A DNA stretch of 64,000 bases from Serpentinimonas raichei. GTDB lineage: Bacteria; Pseudomonadota; Gammaproteobacteria; Burkholderiales; Burkholderiaceae_C. The position numbers were made by a program, and so were the translations under genes. The stretch is from the NCBI RefSeq assembly GCF_000828895.1, contig NZ_AP014568.1, positions 1,247,858 through 1,311,857 on the forward strand. The letters run 5' to 3'. Below, piece after piece: positions 11,235 to 20,055 of this stretch. Positions within the stretch are counted from its first letter, which is position 1. Every line of letters begins with the position of its first letter. A model generated the notes under the pieces. The model saw only the letters and a program-made list of their open reading frames with translations, was not told the origin of the DNA and ran no database searches.

Positions 11235-14002
11235 ACGCACGCGTACAAAACCACGTGACCGGGCGCCTGTCGTTGCGCCCGCCGCAGGCCGAGTCGTTGG
11301 CAAAGCTGGTGCGCGCCATCGAAGCCGCGCCCAATTTGCTCGGCCACGCCCAGGATGTGCCATCCATCCTGGCTACCCTCAAGGCAGAATTTCCGACCTT
11401 GCAAGACTTCGAGCGCGAGTTTCCCTCCTTGTGCTTCGCGCTTGCCACCGGTGTTGGCAAAACCCGCCTGATGGGCGCCTTCATCGCCTACCTGCATCTG
11501 GCGCACGGCATCAACAACTTCTTTGTGCTGGCCCCGAACCTGACGATCTACAACAAGCTGATCGCCGACTTCACGCGCAACACGCCCAAGTACGTTTTCA
11601 AGGGGATCGCCGAGTTCGCACAACAGCCCCCGCTGATCATCACTGGCGACAACTACGACCAAACCGGCGCGGTGGTGCAGGATCAGACGGTGGGCTTTGC
11701 CCACGATGTGCGCATCAACATCTTCAACATCTCCAAGATCAACTCCGAGGTGCGTGGCGGCAAGGAGCCGCGCATCAAGCGGATGAAGGAAGTGCTGGGT
11801 GACAGCTACTTCAACCATCTGGCCAACTTGCCCGACCTGGTGCTGCTGATGGACGAGTCGCACCGCTATCGCGCCAGCGCGGGGGTGCGCTCCATCAATG
11901 AGCTCAAGCCGCTGTTCGGCCTGGAGCTGACGGCGACACCGTTCGTGGAATCCAATCGCGGCCCGGTGCCGTTCAAAAACGTGGTGATGGACTACCCGTT
12001 GGCACGAGCGATGGAAGACGGCTTCGTCAAAGAGCCCGCTGCCGTGACCCAGCGCAACTTCGACGCCAAGGCGCACACGCCCGAAGAGATCGAAAAGGTC
12101 AAACTGGAGGACGGCGTGCGCCTGCACGAAACCACCAAGGTGGAACTGCTGACCTACGCCCGCCAAAACAGTGGAAGCGGCGGCGTGAAGGTGGTAAAGC
12201 CGTTCATGCTGGTGATTGCGCGCGACACCACCCACGCCGGGCAACTGTTGGCGCTTCTGGAATCAGAGGCCTTCTTTGATGCGCGCTATCGGGGCAAGGT
12301 GATCCAGGTTGACTCCAGCCGCACCGGCGCGGAAGAAGAAGAGATGATCACGCGCCTGCTCGCAGTGGAAAGCGTGGACGAGCCGACCGAGATCGTGATT
12401 CACGTCAACATGCTCAAAGAGGGCTGGGACGTGACCAACCTCTACACCATCGTGCCCTTGCGTGCGGCCAATGCGCGCACGCTGATTGAGCAGTCCATTG
12501 GCCGTGGGCTGCGGCTGCCCTATGGCAAACGGACCGGCGTGGCAGCGGTTGATCGCCTCAACATCGTCGCGCACGATAGGTTTCAGGAAATCATCGACGA
12601 AGCCAACCGGGGCGATTCACCGATCAGGCTGCAACAGGTGATTCTCGAAGCACCGAGCGCCGACGACAAGAAGGTGAGCGTCCAAGTCGGCTCGGGTGCG
12701 ATGACGCGGCTGGGGCTTGCCGATGCGCCCATTGTCATGATGCAAGCGGCCAGCGCCCCGACCCACGCGGGCACGGCCCCGGCCAGCCCCCACTGGTCAA
12801 ATTCACCCGTGCCCGTATTCGCTACGGAGCGCGAGCGCCAAGCCGCTCGCGTTGTGATGGAGGTCATCGGCCAGTACGAGGTCAAGCGCGATCTCGTCCC
12901 GACCAGCGGCGCACTGCTCAACGCAGAAGTGCAGGCGGCCATATTGGCTGAGGTGACCGAGCGCCTCAAGCCTGCCCAAGGTGAGCTGCTGGCGGGTGCC
13001 GACGACGGCATGCCTGCGCTCGACCTCTCGGCCGTGGTGGCCAAGACCACCGAGATCGTCGTCCAGCAAACCATCGACATTCCCCGCATTGCAGTGGTGC
13101 CAAGCGGCGAGGTCAGCACGGGCTTTCACCCGTTCAAGCTCGACGTCGCTCGGTTGCATCTTCAGCCCGGCGAGCGCGAGATCATCATTCACAACCTGCA
13201 CACCAACGAGCAGGATACGCTGGGGTCGGAAGTCGGCCTCGAAGCGCAGCGGCTGGAGGACTGCCTCGTCCACGCGCTGGTGGACTTCGACGACATCGAC
13301 TACTTCACGCACGCCGATCTGCTCTATGAGCTCTCTGGGCAGATGGTGCAGCACCTGTTGGGCTACCTATCGGAGGCGGATGCCAGAAACGTGCTGGATC
13401 GGGATCGCCGCCTGATCGCTCGTGAAATTCACGCGCAGATGATGGCGCACTTCTGGGAGGAAGCGACCGAGTACGAGGTGCAGGTCAGCCGTGGTTTCAC
13501 GGAGCTGAAAACCTGCAACTACACGGCCAGCGCAGGTCAGGCGGCGCACCACTTTCGGGAAACCGTTACCGAGCTGGGCCGGATCAAACAGATGCTGTTC
13601 GGGGGCTTCGCACGCTGTCTCTACCCGTTGCAGAGGTTCGACTCCGACACGGAACGTCGCTTCGCTGTCATCCTGGAGCGCGACGCGTCGAAGTGGTTCA
13701 AGCCTGCCAAGGGCCAGTTCCAGATTTACTACAAGCTGGGCACGGAGCAGCCGGAGTACATCCCCGACTTCGTGGCGGAAACGGACTCGATCATCTTCAT
13801 GGTGGAAACCAAGGCCAGAGCCGACCTAGATACCCAAGAGGTTCAGGCGAAAGCTGCGGCGGCTGCGCGCTGGTGCCAGCATGCTTCGGATCACGCGGCC
13901 ACAGTCGGCACCAAACCGTGGCGGTACTTGCTGGTGCCGCACGACGAGATCGCCGAATCCAAGCGGCTCACCGACTTTTTGCGCTTCGAAGTGCAGAACT
14001 GA
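11231..14002 (+). CDS. res: Type III restriction endonuclease subunit (Res)
   Basis: A 923-residue SF2 ATPase-nuclease that needs Mod to recognise and cut unmodified DNA. Walker A is ATGVGKTRL with K77, Walker B/DExH is MDESHRY with D208, followed by LTATPF (motif III), [13 protein letters not shown] (motif V) and [17 protein letters not shown] (motif VI). The C-terminal PD-(D/E)XK-like nuclease is visible as [21 protein letters not shown], with E859 and K861. Length matches Res of this subclass. Start overlaps the RhuM stop (ATGA). No frameshift is seen, so the system is probably active. A GC-rich hairpin (CGCGGC/GCCGCG at 14045-14058) follows. Confidence 0.92.
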   Translation: MNARVQNHVTGRLSLRPPQAESLAKLVRAIEAAPNLLGHAQDVPSILATLKAEFPTLQDFEREFPSLCFALATGVGKTRLMGAFIAYLHLAHGINNFFVLAPNLTIYNKLIADFTRNTPKYVFKGIAEFAQQPPLIITGDNYDQTGAVVQDQTVGFAHDVRINIFNISKINSEVRGGKEPRIKRMKEVLGDSYFNHLANLPDLVLLMDESHRYRASAGVRSINELKPLFGLELTATPFVESNRGPVPFKNVVMDYPLARAMEDGFVKEPAAVTQRNFDAKAHTPEEIEKVKLEDGVRLHETTKVELLTYARQNSGSGGVKVVKPFMLVIARDTTHAGQLLALLESEAFFDARYRGKVIQVDSSRTGAEEEEMITRLLAVESVDEPTEIVIHVNMLKEGWDVTNLYTIVPLRAANARTLIEQSIGRGLRLPYGKRTGVAAVDRLNIVAHDRFQEIIDEANRGDSPIRLQQVILEAPSADDKKVSVQVGSGAMTRLGLADAPIVMMQAASAPTHAGTAPASPHWSNSPVPVFATERERQAARVVMEVIGQYEVKRDLVPTSGALLNAEVQAAILAEVTERLKPAQGELLAGADDGMPALDLSAVVAKTTEIVVQQTIDIPRIAVVPSGEVSTGFHPFKLDVARLHLQPGEREIIIHNLHTNEQDTLGSEVGLEAQRLEDCLVHALVDFDDIDYFTHADLLYELSGQMVQHLLGYLSEADARNVLDRDRRLIAREIHAQMMAHFWEEATEYEVQVSRGFTELKTCNYTASAGQAAHHFRETVTELGRIKQMLFGGFARCLYPLQRFDSDTERRFAVILERDASKWFKPAKGQFQIYYKLGTEQPEYIPDFVAETDSIIFMVETKARADLDTQEVQAKAAAAARWCQHASDHAATVGTKPWRYLLVPHDEIAESKRLTDFLRFEVQN

Positions 14003-14133
14003 GGCAAAGAACAGCACACCCTGAACGCGCTGTGTGCATCTCATCGCGGCTCGCCGCGTCGCGGCCAAAGCTTGCTAAAGTCGCACCCTCTCACAGCCTC
14101 TCGCACCACCGCACTTTGAAGGACACCGCACCC

Positions 14134-14409
14134 ATGACACGCACGGTTCAATGCATCAAACTCGGCCAAGAAGCCGAGGGTTTGGATTTCCCCACCTACC
14201 CGGGCGAACTGGGCAAACGCATCTACGAACAGGTCAGCAAACAGGCTTGGGCCGACTGGCTCAAGCACCAAACCATGCTGGTCAACGAAAACCGGCTCAA
14301 TCTGGCCGATGCGCGGGCGCGCCAGTACCTGGCGCGACAAATGGAGCAGCACTTTTTTGGCTCGGGCGCAGACCAGGCCGCCGGCTACGTGCCGCCCAGC
14401 CCGCGCTAA
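14134..14409 (+). CDS. yggX: YggX, Fe(II)-trafficking / Fe-S protection protein
   Basis: A 91-residue cytosolic protein of the YggX family, which protects iron-sulfur clusters against oxidative damage. Signature residues are [20 protein letters not shown] (the conserved cysteine near residue 7), [40 protein letters not shown] and MEQHFFG. The ATG at 14134 gives the usual length. It stands alone 131 bp after the restriction operon and marks the return to core genome. Confidence 0.95.
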   Translation: MTRTVQCIKLGQEAEGLDFPTYPGELGKRIYEQVSKQAWADWLKHQTMLVNENRLNLADARARQYLARQMEQHFFGSGADQAAGYVPPSPR

Positions 14410-14436
14410 ACGGCCCCGCTACCGCAGGGCCGCAAG

Positions 14437-15672
14437 GTGTCAAATCCTGTAGGCGCACAAGCTGCACCGGCGCCCTTACAAGCGGCGCTGCTGGCACAGC
14501 CGCGCCGCGCCGTGGTCGTGGGGGCCGGGCTGGCCGGTTCGGCCGCTGCCTACAGCCTGGCGCAGCGCGGCTGGCAGGTGCAGGTGCTCGACGCCGCTGT
14601 TGCGCCGGCCGCCGGGGCCTCGGCCCTGCCTGCGGGCTTGGTCGCCCCCCATGTGTCGCCCGACGATGCACCGCTGTCGCGCATCAGCCGCGCTGGGGTA
14701 AGCGCCACCTTGGCGCGTTTGGCAGCCCTGCTGCCCGATGGCACCGACTGGGCCGCCACGGGCGTGCTTGAGCGCCGGGTGGAACATGCACGCGCCTTGC
14801 CGCCTTGCGCCCCGGGTCGCCCCAACGGGATGGAAGGCTGGAGCGTGGAGGCCAGCCCCGAGCGCCTCGCCCTGGCGCAGCTCGACCAACTGCAACCCGC
14901 CACCAGCGCCCTGTGGCACCCTTGTGGCGCATGGATGCGGCCGGCGCGGCTGGTGCAAGCTCAGTTGGCGCAGCCCGGCATTGAGTGGCGTGGGGGTTGT
15001 TCGGTGGCACGCTTGCAGCCCACGCCCGAGGGCTGGGCGCTGTTCGACGCCCAAGGGCAAACCTTGGCACAAGCGCCATGGGTGGTGCTGGCAGCCGGCT
15101 TTGCCGTTCGGGGACTTCTTGCAAGCACCGATTGGGCAGGCAGCCCCCTGCCCTTGCACGCCTTGCGCGGCCAAGTGAGCTGGGGCCTGCTAGACGATCT
15201 CCCGGCAGCGGCACGCGCCGCCTTGCCGCCGTGGCCGGTGAATGGCTACGGCAGCTTTTTGCATGGCATGAACGGCCCCAGCGGCGCGCCGATGTGGATC
15301 GTGGGCTCCACCTTCGAGCGCGGCAACACCTCGGCGGCCGTGACCGAGGCCGACCACGCCGCCAACCAAGCGCGCTTGCAGCGCCTGCTGCCGCGCTTGG
15401 GCACGCTGATGCAGCCCGCTTTCCATGCCGCCCAAGGCTGGGCCGCCGTGCGCTGCACCCTGCCCGACCGGCTGCCCGCCGTGGGGGTGCTGGACGCCGT
15501 GCGCTGGCCCGGGCTGCACGTGCTCACCGGGCTGGGCGCGCGCGGCCTGACGCTGTCGGTGCTGGCCGGCGAGGTGCTGGCGGCGCAGTTGCACGGCGAG
15601 CCGTGGCCGCTGGAGCCACGGCTGGCGCAGATGCTGCTGGCGCAGCGCTTCAGTCGCCGTAGCAAACCCTGA
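14437..15672 (+). CDS. mnmC: MnmC C-terminal-like FAD-dependent oxidoreductase
   Basis: A 411-residue DAO-family flavoprotein. The Rossmann motif VVVGAGLAGSAAAYSLAQRG starts near residue 26, ASALPAGLVAPHVSPDDAPL follows, and the C-terminal end has WAAVRCTLPDRLPAVG and TGLGARGLTLSVLAGEVLA. This pattern fits the FAD domain of MnmC, which removes the carboxymethyl group of cmnm5(s2)U34 in tRNA. The N-terminal methyltransferase domain of bifunctional MnmC is absent, so it may make only the oxidation step or need a separate MnmD. The start is a GTG at 14437; no good alternative exists. Its 3' end overlaps the convergent phaC gene by 23 bp. Confidence 0.8.
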   Translation: MSNPVGAQAAPAPLQAALLAQPRRAVVVGAGLAGSAAAYSLAQRGWQVQVLDAAVAPAAGASALPAGLVAPHVSPDDAPLSRISRAGVSATLARLAALLPDGTDWAATGVLERRVEHARALPPCAPGRPNGMEGWSVEASPERLALAQLDQLQPATSALWHPCGAWMRPARLVQAQLAQPGIEWRGGCSVARLQPTPEGWALFDAQGQTLAQAPWVVLAAGFAVRGLLASTDWAGSPLPLHALRGQVSWGLLDDLPAAARAALPPWPVNGYGSFLHGMNGPSGAPMWIVGSTFERGNTSAAVTEADHAANQARLQRLLPRLGTLMQPAFHAAQGWAAVRCTLPDRLPAVGVLDAVRWPGLHVLTGLGARGLTLSVLAGEVLAAQLHGEPWPLEPRLAQMLLAQRFSRRSKP

Positions 15673-17512
15673 CGTACTGGCCCGGTGCAGCGCCCAAGGC
15701 CGGGTCGTGCAGCGGTGTGCGCGCCGCCACCTTGCGACCACTGCCTTGTTCGCCCAGCCACTGGCTCCAAGCCGGCCACCAACTGCCCTCAAAGCGCGGC
15801 GCCTGCGCCAGCCACTCGTCGGGCGTGCGCCACGTCTGGTGCGCGGGACTGTGCAACCAGTGGTAATGGCGGCGCGGGCGCCCCGGCTCCGAGACGATGC
15901 CGGCGTTGTGCCCGCCATTGGTGAGGGCAAAGCTGACCTCGCCCGACACCAAACGGTGCACCTTGTACACCGAACGCCACCGGGCCACGTGGTCTTTGAC
16001 GGTTCCAACGGCCAGCACCGGGGTGCGGATGTCGCGCAGCGAGATCGGGTGCCCCTCATAGAGGTAGCGCCCTTCGGCCAGATCGTTGTTCAAGTAGCAG
16101 CCGCGCAGGTACTGGCTGTGCATCAGCGCCGGCAAGCGCGTGACGTCGGCGTTCCAGAGCATCAGGTCGTTGGGCAAGTCCTGCTCACCCAGCAACCAAC
16201 GCTTGGTTTGGTTGGACCAGACCAAATCGCGCGAATTCAGGAACTGAAACGAGGCCGCCATCTGCTTGCCGGTCAGGAAACCTTTGCTGGCCATCAGGTC
16301 TTCGAGCAAGCGCACCTGCGCTTCGTCGATCAGCACCCCCATGTCGCCTGGTTCGGTGTAGTCCACCTCGGCGGCCAACAGGCTCAGGCTGGCCAAAGGC
16401 GATTCGGGGTTTTGCGCATCGTGCGTGCTCAGCACCGCATCGCCCCCGGCCAGCGCCGCTGCCGCAATGGCGGCAAAGGTGCCACCCAGGCAGTAGCCCA
16501 CCAGGTGCACCGCCTCGTGGTCGCGCGAGTGGATGAAATCGAGCGCCGCCAGCACGCCGTCGCGCACGTAATCGTCCATGCCCAGCAAGGCGTCGTTTTC
16601 ATCGGGGTTGCGCCACGATACGATGTGCACCGTATGCCCCTGCGCCACCAGCCAGCGCACCATCGAGTTGTGCGGCGACAAGTCGAGGATGTAGTACTTC
16701 ATGATGCATGAGGGGATGATCAGCACCGGCTCGGCCTGCACCTCGGGCGTGCTGGGGCGGTACTGGATCAGCTCGATCAGGTTGTTGCGCAGCACCACCT
16801 CGCCCTCGGTCATGGCCAAGCCGCGACCTACGCCCAGCTTGGCGTCATTGGAGCGCAGCGCCGGCAAGCCTTTTTGCTGGCGCCATTCGTCGAGCGCCAT
16901 GCCCATGCCGCGCACCAGCGTCTGGCCGCCGCTGCGCCACGCCGCTTGCAACGCCTGCGGGTTGCTCCAGAGCCAGTTGCTGGGCGAGGCCAGATCGAGC
17001 AACTGGCGCCCGTAAAAGTGCATCTGGTGGCGGCTGTGGTCCTGCATGCCGCGCAAGCTGCTGGCCTCTTGCCACCACTTTTCGTTCACGATATTGGCCG
17101 TTGCCAGCGCCCGCCAAGGCCAGTTGTGCCACTCGGGGGCGCTGAAGCGGCTGTCGTCATCGAGCATTTCATCGAATGGATTGTCGGCTGGCGCACTGGG
17201 TTGCGGCGTCGCGACGGGCAGCACTGCCTTGGTGCAATCTTGCGTCCAGCGCATGCCTTGCTCGACCGCACGGCGCGCCAAGCGCGCCTGTGAGCCGGGT
17301 GAGGAGGCCAGATGCAGCGCCCAATCGGTCCACGCCAAAGCCAGCGAAATCGGCGAGACGCCAGAGGTCCAATGGGCCATCTGGGTCATGGCTTGTGCGT
17401 CCAGTGCCGCCGCGCTGCGGGCGGCGACGTTTTCGCTGGCTCCGCGCCGGTCGACCGCAGGCACCGTGCTGCCGGGCGGGTATAGGGTTTCGTTTCGGCT
17501 CATGGTGTTCAT
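15650..17512 (-). CDS. phaC: Class I poly(3-hydroxyalkanoate) synthase PhaC
   Basis: PhaC polymerises 3-hydroxyacyl-CoA into PHA on the granule surface. The 620-residue protein (ATG at 17510-17512, MNTMSRNE; a second ATG lies 9 bases inside) has the lipase-like box GYCLGG with nucleophile C341, a catalytic aspartate in VKDHVARW and a catalytic histidine in NGGHNAGI. SCIMKYYILDLSPHNSMVRW, HIVSWRNPDEN and GYRLPALMHSQYL-like sequence (RLPALMHSQYLRGCYL) are class I hallmarks. No phaA, phaB or phasin gene adjoins it. The tail overlaps mnmC by 23 bp convergently. The upstream frame to 17575 is not supported by family sequence. Confidence 0.93.
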   Translation of the reverse strand: MNTMSRNETLYPPGSTVPAVDRRGASENVAARSAAALDAQAMTQMAHWTSGVSPISLALAWTDWALHLASSPGSQARLARRAVEQGMRWTQDCTKAVLPVATPQPSAPADNPFDEMLDDDSRFSAPEWHNWPWRALATANIVNEKWWQEASSLRGMQDHSRHQMHFYGRQLLDLASPSNWLWSNPQALQAAWRSGGQTLVRGMGMALDEWRQQKGLPALRSNDAKLGVGRGLAMTEGEVVLRNNLIELIQYRPSTPEVQAEPVLIIPSCIMKYYILDLSPHNSMVRWLVAQGHTVHIVSWRNPDENDALLGMDDYVRDGVLAALDFIHSRDHEAVHLVGYCLGGTFAAIAAAALAGGDAVLSTHDAQNPESPLASLSLLAAEVDYTEPGDMGVLIDEAQVRLLEDLMASKGFLTGKQMAASFQFLNSRDLVWSNQTKRWLLGEQDLPNDLMLWNADVTRLPALMHSQYLRGCYLNNDLAEGRYLYEGHPISLRDIRTPVLAVGTVKDHVARWRSVYKVHRLVSGEVSFALTNGGHNAGIVSEPGRPRRHYHWLHSPAHQTWRTPDEWLAQAPRFEGSWWPAWSQWLGEQGSGRKVAARTPLHDPALGAAPGQYVRVCYGD

Positions 17513-17640
17513 GGGGTGAAAAATAGCATGGTCTGGTGACACAACGATGTCCGAATCATGACCTACTGCGGCCATGCACGCAAGGGGTGGCTGCAGCGGC
17601 AGGCGCTGGCAAGGGGTGAGTCAGAGAGCAGGGATGGGTA

Positions 17641-17720
17641 CTGCAAGGTTTCTTTATAACCTAATTATGCAGTTCTATAAAAAAACAGTAGTTTGATTTT
17701 ATTAAGGCCACGCTAACATC
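17641..17720 (+). promoter_or_regulatory. AT-rich promoter region before the sulfate assimilation operon
   Basis: The 256-bp gap between divergent phaC and cysI contains a sharply AT-rich block (TTTCTTTATAACC, then TAATTATGCAGTTCTATAAA and TTTGATTTTATTAAGG). A weak -35/-10 pair (TTGATT at 17693, TAACAT at 17714, 15-bp spacing) is possible. In related bacteria CysB or Cbl-type LysR activators bind such regions upstream of sulfate genes; I cannot see a certain binding site. Confidence 0.4.
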
Positions 17721-17768
17721 CGCCTCCAAGCCGCGTACACGGCCACCCCTTTTCCTAGACTGCGCTCC

Positions 17769-19598
17769 ATGTACCAATATACCGATTTCGACCGCCAGTT
17801 CATCCGCCAGCGCGCGGCCCAGTTCCGCGACCAGTGGCAGCGGCACCGCGACGGCAGCTTGTCCGACGAGGCCTTCCGGCCGCTGCGGCTGCAAAACGGC
17901 TGGTACATCCAGCGCCACGCCCCCATGCTGCGCGTGGCCGTGCCCTACGGCGAGCTTTCCAGCGCGCAAGTGCGGGTGCTGGCGCGCATTGCACGCGAGT
18001 ACGACCAGCCCGGTGCGGCGGTGTTTCAGGGGGCGGTGGCGGCGCAAAACCGGCTCGGCACGGTGCAACTGCGCGACGGCCGCGCCATCGCCAGCCGCTT
18101 AGCCACCGGCTACGGCCACTTCACCACGCGCCAAAACGTGCAGTTCAACTGGATCGCGCTCGACCATGCGCCCGAGGTGATGGAGCTGCTGGCCAGCGTG
18201 AATATGCACGGCATCCAGACCAGCGGCAACTGCATCCGCAACATCAGCACCGACGCACTGGCCGGCATCGCGCCGGACGAAGTGGCCGATCCGCGCCCCT
18301 ATGCCGAAATCCTGCGCCAGTGGAGCACGCTGCACCCCGAGTTTGCCTTTCTGCCGCGCAAGTTCAAGGTTGCCATCGTTGGCGCACTGGAAGACCGGGC
18401 CGCGCTGCACTGGCACGACGTCGGGCTGCAACTGCGGCGCAATGCGGCCGGCGCGCTGGGCTTCAAGGTGCTGGTGGGCGGCGGCATGGGGCGCACGCCG
18501 GTGCTGGCCAGCACCATTTGCGATTTTTTGCCCTGGGATCAACTGCTCAACTACTTGGAAGCGCTGGTGCGCATCTACAACGCCTGGGGCCGGCGCGACA
18601 ATATGTACAAATCGCGCATCAAGATTTTGGTGCGCGCCCAAGGGCAGCGTTTTTTCGACGAGGTGCAGGCCGAGTACCAGCGCATCGTGCTGCAAGACGG
18701 GGCCCCGCACACCATCAGCGCGGCCGAATTGGAGCGCGTGAGCGCCTGCTTTGCGCCCCCTGAGCGACTAGGTAGCCAGCCCTGCGCCGACGAGCGCGTG
18801 GCGCGCCTGCTGCGCCTGAGCGCCGAGGACGACCTCGAGTTCGAGCGCTGGCTGCAGCGCAACGTGCACGCGCACCAGAACCCGGCGCTGCGCGCCGTCA
18901 CGCTCTCGTTCAAGCGCCTGGGCCAGGCCCCGGGCGACGCCAGCGCCAGCCAGCTCGACGCCGTGGCCGAACTGGCCGAACGCTACAGCGCCGGCGAAGT
19001 GCGCGTGACACACCAGCAAAACCTGCTGCTGCCCTGGGTGCGCTGCGAAGAATTGCCCGAGCTCTGGCGCGCAGCACGCCGCCTTGGATTGGCGCAAGCG
19101 CACATCGGGCTGCTCACCGACCTCATCGCCTGCCCCGGCGGCGATTTTTGCGACCTCGCCAACGCGCGCTCGCTCACCATCGCCGAAGCGCTCAGCCAGC
19201 GCTACCAGGACCTGGACGAACTGCACGACCTCGGCCCGATCGACCTGCACCTGAGCGGCTGCATCAACTCCTGCGGCCACCACCACAGCGGCCACATCGG
19301 CATCTTGGGGGTCGATAAAGACGGCCAGGAGTGGTACCAGATCGCCCTGGGCGGCTCCGACGGCTCGCGCCTGAGCGGCGCGCCCGCAACCGGCAAGGTG
19401 CTGGGGCCCGCCTTCACCGCCAGCGAGGTCTGCGACGCGATCGAAGCCATTTTGGAAACCTACCAGGCCTTGCGCACGCCGGGTGAGCGCTTCCAGCAAA
19501 CCCTGCAACGCCTCGGCCACGAACCCTTCAAGGCCGCCGCCAACGCGGTGCGCGTGGCCACCGCACGCAGCCTAGAGCCGGCCGCCGAGGCGCTTTGA
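17769..19598 (+). CDS. cysI: Sulfite reductase hemoprotein (assimilatory, CysI-like)
   Basis: A 609-residue nitrite/sulfite reductase with siroheme and a 4Fe-4S cluster, reducing sulfite to sulfide by six electrons. The cluster/siroheme cysteines are in CPGGDFC (C455, C461) and SGCINSCGHH (C498, C502). Both ferredoxin-like half domains are present (GYGHFTTRQNVQFNWI and TSGNCIRNI in the first; VRVTHQQNLLLPWV in the second). It opens the operon with DUF934, the CysH-CysD fusion and CysN. No flavoprotein CysJ is seen; the fdxA and ferredoxin-NADP reductase genes downstream could supply electrons (inference). Confidence 0.92.
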   Translation: MYQYTDFDRQFIRQRAAQFRDQWQRHRDGSLSDEAFRPLRLQNGWYIQRHAPMLRVAVPYGELSSAQVRVLARIAREYDQPGAAVFQGAVAAQNRLGTVQLRDGRAIASRLATGYGHFTTRQNVQFNWIALDHAPEVMELLASVNMHGIQTSGNCIRNISTDALAGIAPDEVADPRPYAEILRQWSTLHPEFAFLPRKFKVAIVGALEDRAALHWHDVGLQLRRNAAGALGFKVLVGGGMGRTPVLASTICDFLPWDQLLNYLEALVRIYNAWGRRDNMYKSRIKILVRAQGQRFFDEVQAEYQRIVLQDGAPHTISAAELERVSACFAPPERLGSQPCADERVARLLRLSAEDDLEFERWLQRNVHAHQNPALRAVTLSFKRLGQAPGDASASQLDAVAELAERYSAGEVRVTHQQNLLLPWVRCEELPELWRAARRLGLAQAHIGLLTDLIACPGGDFCDLANARSLTIAEALSQRYQDLDELHDLGPIDLHLSGCINSCGHHHSGHIGILGVDKDGQEWYQIALGGSDGSRLSGAPATGKVLGPAFTASEVCDAIEAILETYQALRTPGERFQQTLQRLGHEPFKAAANAVRVATARSLEPAAEAL

Positions 19599-19626
19599 TC
19601 AATCCCCCCGATCTGGATTTTCCCCC

Positions 19627-20055
19627 ATGAAACTCTTGACTCCACACGAGGCCGCAGCGGCCCCGGCCGACCCCCGCAGCGTGCTCACGTTGGCACCCGA
19701 TTTCGAGTTGCTGGCCGAGCCCCTCGCGGGTACGCAGGCGCACGACCTGCAAGGCGTGCAGCGCATCGACTTGCAGTTCCCCAAGTTCACCGACGGCCGC
19801 GCCTACAGCCAGGCGGTGCTGCTGCGCCGCCGTTTGGGCTACCGGGGCCTGCTGCGCGCCACCGGCGAGGTGCTGATCGATCAGTTGCTGCAACTGCAGC
19901 GCTGCGGCTTTGACGAAGCGCTGCTGCGCGCCGACCAGAACCCGGCGCACGGCCAGCGCCTGCTGCAGCAGTTTGACGGCTTTTACCAGGGCGACGCGAA
20001 GCAGCCGCTGCCGCGCTTTGCCGCCACCCCCACCGCCACCGGAGCGCACCCATGA
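19627..20055 (+). CDS. DUF934 family protein of the sulfate assimilation operon
   Basis: A 142-residue soluble protein with the DUF934 signature: IDLQFPKFTDGRAYSQAVLL, RRRLGYRGLLRATGEVLIDQ, LQLQRCGFDEALLRADQ and FDGFYQGDA. It sits 28 bases after cysI and overlaps the next gene by 4 bases. In proteobacteria DUF934 almost always lies between cysI and cysH and is assumed to assist sulfite reduction, but no activity is established. Confidence 0.9.
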   Translation: MKLLTPHEAAAAPADPRSVLTLAPDFELLAEPLAGTQAHDLQGVQRIDLQFPKFTDGRAYSQAVLLRRRLGYRGLLRATGEVLIDQLLQLQRCGFDEALLRADQNPAHGQRLLQQFDGFYQGDAKQPLPRFAATPTATGAHP

